27,465 bases of DNA, taken from IMG/VR virus record IMGVR_UViG_3300044530_001846, positions 1-27,465 of that record; one strand, 5' to 3'. The stretch is from a virus. Below are positions 15,701 to 24,700 of the stretch, piece after piece. Positions within the stretch are counted from its first letter, which is position 1. Each line of letters starts with the position of its first letter. Under the pieces are notes generated by a model, which made no database searches, was not told the origin of the DNA, and was given only the letters and a program-made list of their open reading frames with translations. The position numbers and the translations under genes were made by a program.

Positions 15701-18700
15701 TTCATGTTCGGATTGGTCATGGCCTGAGCGACCAGCATCGCGTCGGTGATGATGTTCTGCTGTCCTTTAAGACCCGAGAGATCAGTCTTCCCGTCGAAAG
15801 AAGCTGACTGAAGTGTATCGGTCGACTCGACAAATCCTTTCTCACCCATCCGGTCAAACAAGTCATCCCTATCAAAAGCACGGACGGTCGAAAGGGTCCC
15901 GTTTTTCATCAATCCTTCTGAACGAGACAGAGCTCCAAGATTCTCCATCGTGGCGAAGTGCTCACGGAGGAGACCAGACAGGATTTCAACTTCCGTTTCC
16001 TTGGCCGCTTCGTCCATCGCCGCCAGTTTTTCGGGGTTCTGTTCAAGCAGCGACATCGAATAGTCACCGAGCATTTTGCTCACTGCATCCGTATTGCCCT
16101 TGTGAGCCCTCATGAAGCGCTCGATGTGGGTTATGGGACTGAGTGCCACACGAATCCTTTCAGCGGCTTCCTGAAGCACGGGGGCGACCAATGCAGCCGA
16201 CTCTGACTGTGTCCCCCACCACGCAAGCGCCTGAGACACCATCGCCTCGTTGTCGGCGGAGTTGGAACCCTCGGCGGCGTAAAGCACCGGAGGGTTGCCG
16301 TCGACACCGGGAAGGAACCGTGAACCAAAGTAGGCTTGGTTCTTGTCGATTTCGCTCTTGCTCGCCCGGTAGACCAAGACACCCGGAATGTTCTGTGTGA
16401 GAAGATTGACGGCCTTGTTGGCGGAGACGAAGCCCGTTTCATTGTATTGGGCGAAGACGTTGCCCCGATGGAGGTTGATGGCCTTGTTGCCACGGCTCTC
16501 CGACTGGAGCATGAGCGCGATCTTGTTCGACTCCTCCTGTGAGGCGAAGCCATTGCCCTTGCGCGGAGCGAACAAATCACCCATCCCGAGCTCTGCCATC
16601 TTGGACGCTGTCGCGGCGAAACTCGTCTTGATTGATTCGGAGTCCTTGGCGAAAACAGCCCCCTGCGCGGACTCGTTGTCGTTCGTCGCGGACAACGCAT
16701 ATCCCACCACCGTCCGGATGGCCGTCAACAACTCCTTGTTCGAATCGTTGCCATTGCCGTTCGCCTCCACCACGCGGGCTTGGTCGATGATCTCCATCTC
16801 GCTCTTGGCCTTGAACTCGATCAACGACTCCATCAATTCAAACGGGTTGATCTCAGTGGCAACGCTTTTCCGTGTGTCCGATGGCACAACCCCCATGCGG
16901 GTGACCGTCCGTGTTTTGGTGACGGTGCGCGTGGTGGCTGCGCCGGGAGCGTTCTGGGCGTTGATCCGCGCAGTTTCCTTCTCCCACTTTGCCAGCGCCT
17001 CTTGATGGATGGCGTCTCCGAACATATCGAAACTACCCTGAACCGGCTTGATTGGAAGAACCTCTTTCGGAATCACCTCATCATCCTCATAGCTTTCCTC
17101 CTGCTGGATTTCCTCGACTCCACGGCTGGAAGCGTAGTTGTGATACATTTCGACCAACGGAGACAGTTCGCTTTCCTTGGTGACGCCGAATAAGCCACGA
17201 ATAGCCTTCCGGATGAAAGCATCATAACCTCTCGGATCGTCCTCCAGTGCGACAAGATCGCGGAGGAACTGACGGGGAGCGTCGGCAGCCGACTCGTTCG
17301 AAGAAAGAAGTCCGCCATCCAAGTTTAGCCCGACTAAAAGGGCGGCTTCAGTCAGACGCTTATTCTGAAGCTGGCGCTGAAGGTCGGTGGTCACCTGTGC
17401 TCTCTGTGCTTTTGACCGCCTTGAGTCCTCGCTGGCGCGTCCATCACGGGTCTCCTGCACCGTGCTGCCCTGCGTCCCCATCTGGGAAGCGAGAGGGAAG
17501 TTGCCGGAGTTGTCCTTGTCGGCGATGGCGTAGGCGATGGCCTCGCTCGGGTCCATGTCGACGTGGATCTGCTTGCGGACCACGAGCATCTCGCCGTTGG
17601 AATCGAGCTGGACCTTTGGTTGTCTCACTGGAACCAAGCGTCGCGTCTCAACCCCGTTGACGGCTTCCGTTCTGTAAGTGACTGCCACCGGCATCCCGGC
17701 TTGGTAATCTGGATGAGACGACGAAACCAGCTCGGTGAACTCCTGACCGTTCTTCCCAACCGACCTCTTCTCAAACATCTCCTCAAACACCACGTCCCCC
17801 TTGGAGTCCCGTTCAAACACAGGGACGTCAGACCAAACCCAGTTCGGACCGCCCACCACCAACTCACCGTCCTCTTTCGAGAACGAGATACGGCGGAACT
17901 TCTCGTAAAGGTCGATGCCGAAAGTGGCGCTGATCGCTGAAGTCCTGCTCTTGGCGAAGTAGTTGATGTTCCACAATCCGTTGTGAAGCGTCGGGTAGTC
18001 GATGTGGCTCTTGCGTGCCTGCTCGAAGAAGTCGGAGTAGGCCACCATTCCGGCGTCACGGCTCGTCTGGGTGACCTCGCGGGTGACGTTCGGACGACTG
18101 CGGACAAACCGCTTCACCGCACCCCGCGCCCAACGGGCCTCGTTGCGAAGTGACCGGACAGACGCATCCAGCACCTGATGGCTCTGAGAGTTGTAAATCG
18201 CGCTGATGGATTCAGCGAGCGCCTTGCCAGACAAGCCGGAGCTGACGACGTCGAAGTGAAGCTTGAGGAACCGTGCTTCCTGCTCGTTGATCAGTTGGAG
18301 GGCCTCTGTCGCACGCTGATGAATCCGTGACGACAGTCGTCCGGCCAAAGTCTGCATTCCTCCGATATTCCCAAGGATCTTCTTGGGGTCGGTGGACTCC
18401 TGAAGCTTGGTCGCCCAGTTGCGGAGCTTCTGGAAATAATCCGCAAAGGTCTCTTCATCATACTCCGTGGTTGAGGAAATGGTAGCTTGATTGACTCGGG
18501 CGGTCTCCCCGGAATCGTGTTTGATCATCTCCGGAATACCGGCGCTGTCAAAAAACGCCTGACGCGTCATGCTCTTCAAGCGGGTCTTGCCGTTGAGGAA
18601 GTCAATGAAGTATTTCCCATAAGGGATGTTCGGAAGGATGGACTCCAGCTCCTCGTAGGTGGTGGCGTTGAACTCGTCGTTCTCGATGGGTGGAGTGTTG

Positions 18701-21700
18701 AATCCAAAGCTTCCCTCGTAGCGTTGAGCCAGCTCCTCGTTGACTCCGATCTCGGTCAACATCTTTTGCCACTGCATCTGGTAATTCGTCCCGATTGCGG
18801 CCATGTTGCTGGCGACGTGGCGATTGAGGAGGACGTCTTTGGCCGTGGCATTGCGCTCCAGCGTGAACACCTTGCTCTTGTCATAGGGCTTCTCGACCAT
18901 CGACATGCCGTCGGAGGAAGGAACCATCTCCGGAATGAACGGGACGCCGGGGCGGTCGACATGGTAACGGAGACGGTCCGCTCCGTCCTTGTTCAACACT
19001 TGGAAGATCGCGGGATAGTAGTTGACCCCGTAGGATGATTCGGAATCGGAAGTCGGCATGATGTCGTCAAGACCCTGTTCCGGGTCAAAGAACAACGGGC
19101 GACCGTCCATCTTCGCCTTCACGTAGGCCTCCATCTCCTCGGCGTCTCTGGCGTCGAACTTGGCGTAGACCAAGCTCTGGAACCGAAGACCGAAGTTGGT
19201 GCTGTCCAAGGACTCGGAACCAAGGACCAAGTCCACCACCCGGCGGTTGGTCTCGTTGTATTGGTCGAGCGCCTGCATGTAGGCGTTGAACTTGACCATC
19301 TCCTCCTCGGCGAACGGCTTGTTGATCGCCGCCTCAGCCCGCAACCGACGCGCCTTGAGCAGGGCCTGACTGCCGTCCGAACGGCTCTCACCCGACAAAT
19401 ACATTTCGATTTCCTTGGCCGTGTTTAGCTTGGCTAAAGACTCCTGCTGCTCATCCGTGAGGTTGGCGCGTCCAATCCGCTCCTGTTGTTCCTCGGTCAT
19501 TACCGCCAGCTTGAACGCGGCGAGATCCTCCTGAAGATTCAGGCGCTTGGTGTTTTCGAGGTTGGTTGGCTTTGTGTTTGGGAAGAGGATGGATTGGATT
19601 GGAAGCAAGGCGTTGCTGCCAAGCAACAGGCTCTTCCCTTCCAACAACGCGTCATCGTCCATCGCCATGTCGGCGGCGTGACGGCGCAAACCACGTAACC
19701 ATTCCTGCTTCGACAAGGAAGGAAGCTCCTCACTTGCTGCTTGGGTCTCAACAACCACCTCGTCAAACATCGGGGGTCCTTGATCGGGCTTGAGGAATTG
19801 ATTTCCCGTCTTGACCCACTTGCCTTCAACCATTCTCCATCCAGCCCTCACCGATTCAACAGTGAGCATCTGCCGCCTTTCCGTAATGCGGGGGCGAGCC
19901 GGAATATTATCTGAAACATCTTCGTTGATAGTCAAACCAAACCCAAGTTCATTCGCCACCTTATTCGCAGTGATGATGTCTCTCAGGTTACGCAAATCTA
20001 GTCGCTCCAACGCTTGAAGTATGTCCACGTTGGCGTTGTGGAGGGTGATGCGGTCGGCGTTGACCATCGCGGCAAGCTCGTCCTCCTTCTGCTTGATGAA
20101 GCGCGAGCCGTTGTCCATCAACGGAGCCGACGCCACGAGCCGGGACCACACCTTGAGCTTGTCCGGTTCCGAGCCTTCCTCCAAGACCGACAGGAAGTTG
20201 GGGGTGTTGGCCCGAGCCCATTCCAGTTGCTGCCAAGCGTAACCCAAGTCCCGTTGCACCAAGGACAACGCACCCTCCTCGTTCAAATCACCCAGAGCCT
20301 TGTCCAGATCGTCAAGGTCGGTGCCGGGGTAGTAGCGACCGATCATCCCGCGAACGTCCAAACCGTCCTTGTCTTCAGACGTCCGGAGACGGATGGCTCC
20401 CTGCTTGTAGTCCAACACGATCATGTCGTCCAAAGACATCCCGAGCTTCCCGGCGATGTCGCGGATCTCCACCATCACCTCGTTGTGCTTCATCGCCACC
20501 GAACCGATGGCCTTCTTGGTCATCTCCCGCGACCGCTGGAATCGCTCCACCGCCTCCTCCAGCCCCTTCTCCTTGATCTGGTCGACGTCGCCGCGCAGGT
20601 TGGCTTTGACGTAGGCCGTCTCCTGCTGGCGGATCATCCGGTTCAGCGAGGTTGGAAGCTGGCCCATCATGTAACGGAGGTGGGCCATCCGCTTGATCTT
20701 CTGCATGTAGCGCTTGAGAAGCTCCACCACGGTCTTCCACGGGTTGCTGGTCTCATTGTTCGAGAAGTCCTCGTTGAGGGCGATGAGCAGGCGCTTGGAG
20801 TCGGTGGTTTGTTGTTCGGTGCTGACGCCGCTGGTGAGGATCTGGTTGAGAGCGCGGAGGGTTTCCGAGGCGACCAAATACTTGTCCGCGTCGTCGAAGT
20901 CCTCGATCTTCTTGCCATTCACCCGTTGGGCGGCAACCCGTTGGAACACGTCGTTGACGAAGCGTTGCCTGACGTTGCCGCCCTTGTCCAAGTCTTCGGA
21001 CAGCTCCACGAAGTCGGAGAACGAATTGATGATCTCCTCGTCGGTGAATTCCTGCATCGCCACGAAGTGGGTTTGCTCCTCGTCCACGAACGCCGCGATC
21101 TGACGGGCGACTTCGTTGGAGACGAAGGAATCGTAAAGCTCTCCTCGGGTGGAGTCGTAGCCCTTGAAGATGCTGCGGAGGTTGGCGACGAACGCGTCCT
21201 TGTCCAAGTCCATGGACAGCTTGTCTCCATCACGTTTGACGTTGAAGAAAAACCCCTTCTCCATCTTTGCTCCCCAGTTGATCGCCGCCGGGTTGCTGCC
21301 GGGAGCCACCACCTGAAGCACGTTCTCGATCATCTTGCGGAAGGCCGCAGGATCAATCGGTCCCTTCCCAAGCAGGTCCTTGAGCATCGGCTCGATGGCC
21401 TTGCCCGCTTCCGTGAGGCGGTTGCGGTTCCAGTTGGAGTTGAGCTTGCCGAGAAGGACCGTGTCGTTCTTCCGCATCGCGTCGCCAATCACCTTCACGT
21501 CGATCTGGCGGAAGTAGTAGACGCCGTCGGCCTCTTCAGTGAGGACAAGGACGTGGTCAGGATCGCCTGCGATCTCCACAACCGCGTTCACCCCGATGGG
21601 GAGAGTCTTGCCCTTGGCGGGCTTGTAGTAAATCTGGCTCTTGTCGTCCTTCGACCACACCCCGCCAAACTCGTCCTCCACGTCCATTGTTGACAAGTCG

Positions 21701-24700
21701 ACGTAGAACTTCGGCGTGGACGGATCGAGGAACAACGGGTCCTCCTCACCGGGCCTGTCGTTGGCCGTGTCTGGCTGGGCGTCAAGGACGTTGGTTGGCT
21801 TCTCTTTGAACTTGCGAACCGCCTTGCGGACGTCGGCTGCATTCTTGATCTCGGACTCGGAGATCAACAGGACACGCTGGTTCGCGGGAATTCCGTACTC
21901 CTCGCGGGCGGACGTCTCGTCATCCCCGACAACCACCGCCACGCCATCGTCCCACAGCTCCTGAAGCGCCTCGTCCACCATCGCCGCCTTCTGGTGAGGC
22001 TTGCGTCCAAGGACGTCCCTGACGGCGGCTGGAGCTTCCGGAGTTGTTTCTTCGGAAGCTCCTTCGGTCAGCACATCCCCTTCGTCTTCGGCTTGGGCTT
22101 CGTCGTCGGTTTCGGTTTGGTCTTCATCGGTTGGTGGTGTTTGTTTTTCGTCTTCTACCGCCGGAGTGGCGGAGGGAGCTTCTTTAGCCGGGCTAAAATC
22201 CGTGATGGCGCGGATCTTAGAGACGGATGCGCCATTGATCTTCTTTCCTCCAACCTCGATAACCGCATTGGCGGCATCCGAGTCGTAACCGGAGAACGTG
22301 CCTTCTACGACCTCACCGCTGGAGCGGACATATGAAATCTTTTGTCCAGCTTTGAAGAGGGGTTTGTTGTTCGCATCATCCCACTTCCCTTCCTTCTTGA
22401 GGCGAGACACCGCCGCACCGCGATGGTGGTTGATGCTTCCTGAAATTGGCGTTGTGGCATGAACCGCAAGCTCGTCCTCGCTCATCACCTCGACGTCTAG
22501 CTCTGCTTGCTTGACTGGACTGACGACAGGTGCCACAGGCTCTGCGCTTGGTGTCTTGAGAGGTGTGCCAGCACCTGTAGTTTGGCTATTGCCGCCTCCT
22601 TGGGCGCTTGAAGGATTTCCCACACCTTTTTCGCCGGGAGTGGGGACTTTTGGATCAGCTCTTGTATCTGTTCTGCTTTGGATCGGTCTTGCATAGTTGG
22701 TGGTTTGAGAAGAATCGAAATTGCCGAAGCTCTTGAGCATCCCCTTGCGGATTTTCGCCTCGGAACCGAGAGCCTTCATCGGGCTGATCGGGTCAGCCGC
22801 CTTGAGTTGTGCCGTCGCCTCGGATGGAGACAACACCTTGGTCTCGCCCTTGGAGTTGGTCAGCACCGCGCCCATCGACGTCTCTCCCTTGACCGCGACG
22901 CTCTTCATCGTGAACGTCTCTCCGCCAACCGTGAAGTTGTGCGTGAGGTCGCGCTTCGGATCGCGCATCTCCGGGTTCCACTCCATGTCGTTTCCGTCCT
23001 TGTCCTTCGGTGCCGGACCCAAATGGTCGGTCATTTCCTGAGCATGGACGGTCTTGGGGTCAGGAGGGGTGTTCCTTGCCTTCTCCTGCGCCTTCTGGGC
23101 GCGTTCAACGGGAGTCGTGGCACTTGGCTCCAGACGGCGGGCAAAGCCGCTCACGGCGTGCTGTGAGAGCACCTTGGCCCGCTTCTCCACCGGGATGGAT
23201 TCATCGGCCATGTAGTTGGCCACCGAAACCACCGGAGCTCCGGACGCCGCCTTGATCCCCAGCATCTCCGCAGACGCATCACTGTTGTTTTCCTTGATGT
23301 CCTTCCAGATCACCTCGGCAAACTCCTTGATCTCACGGACGCGGGTGTCCCGGTTCTTCTTGCGGAAGGCTCCAGCCGTCTCAACGACCATCCCTCCACT
23401 CTCACCCAACCCGCCACCGAACGCACCCATCACGCCCGCCGCCATATACTCACTGAACTTGTCACCGATGTTGTCCCAAACCTCGCCCTTCCACGTCTTG
23501 GAATCGTCGAGCACGGCGAGGAACACGTCGGACAGCGCGGTGTCGAAGGTTTCCTCCATGAACTCGGCACCCATTCCAACCGCAGGGCCGTAGCCTTTCA
23601 GACCGTTGGCGCGGGCGGCGCGGTTGATGGTCTCGCGCAGCGCGGGTGCCAGCGCCTTGCGTAGCTCGGAACCTTCCGCCGCCAATCCCTCAAGGGTCTC
23701 GATAGCCGCCTTCTGAGCGTCTTGAGAAACAGCGCTCTTCATCGCCTTGTTGAACTTGAGATGCTTGAAAATTGACCCGCTGAGCCCGCCCTCGACACCG
23801 CTCATGCCTTTTTCAAGACCCGGAGCAATCCGGTTGAACGCGGCGGTCGCGATGAACGCGGCGGCTCCGTCTGCCAATCCCTTCATTCCCGCCTGATGAT
23901 ACGCCTCCTCGGCGTCACCGGTCTTGTCAAAAACCTGATTGTAGGTGGAGCCGAAGGACATCCCTCCGGCCTGCAACGCGCCGATGTAGGCGGAAGGGTC
24001 CTTGATCGCCTTGATACCGAAATTCTTCAGCGTGTTCGGAGCAAGCTCGGTCATCGCCTGCTTCATCGCCTTCTCGGAAATCGTGATCTGCCTGCCCATC
24101 GCTGTGGCGGCTCCTGTGCCCTGCAACGCGCCAACTCCCTTGAGTCCGAGACCGCCGCCGATGACACCACCTACAATTCCTCCAACCATCTCGCCCGTGT
24201 CACCACCGACGGCTTCACCAAGTTCGGAGCCAAGATAACCACCCGCTGTTCCTCCTGCCACAACACCGACACTTTTCGCCCCGGCAACCGCCACGCCACG
24301 GGCCGCGCCAGCCATGGTCAGCCCCTTGATCCCGCCCTTCACCAGTCCGCCAGCTCCAAAGGTGGTCATCATCGACGCAACCTGTCCGGCCATGTCATAA
24401 ATCCCCTTGTTGGTGAAATCCATTCCAAGCACCTTGTAGTGCTCCGTGCCGCCCATGCCCTCGAAAGCATTGTCACCCACGCGAGACGAGTCCGCCGCGT
24501 ATTGGGTGATGGCGTCGTTACCTCCAAAGAAAGAAGCTCCAAGCAACGCAGCTCCGGCACCCGTCGAACGGTTGGCCGACCAGAACGCGTTGTTCAACTT
24601 GTCGAGCATCCCATACTGGTCCTTGTCGAAAAGCTCCGGGTTCTGCTCGATGAACGAATACATGTCGCCTCCCGGCGCGTCCATGTGCCTTTGGAACTTG

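Noticed and set aside
20014-21693. 559-aa open frame on the plus strand opposite the giant gene, and similar ones at 12049-13257, 14572-15657 and 23896-25095
   Set aside because: They are antisense shadows of a G+C-rich gene with strong codon bias. The translations are rich in L, V, H and R without domain features, and the minus-strand frame is continuous across all of them.
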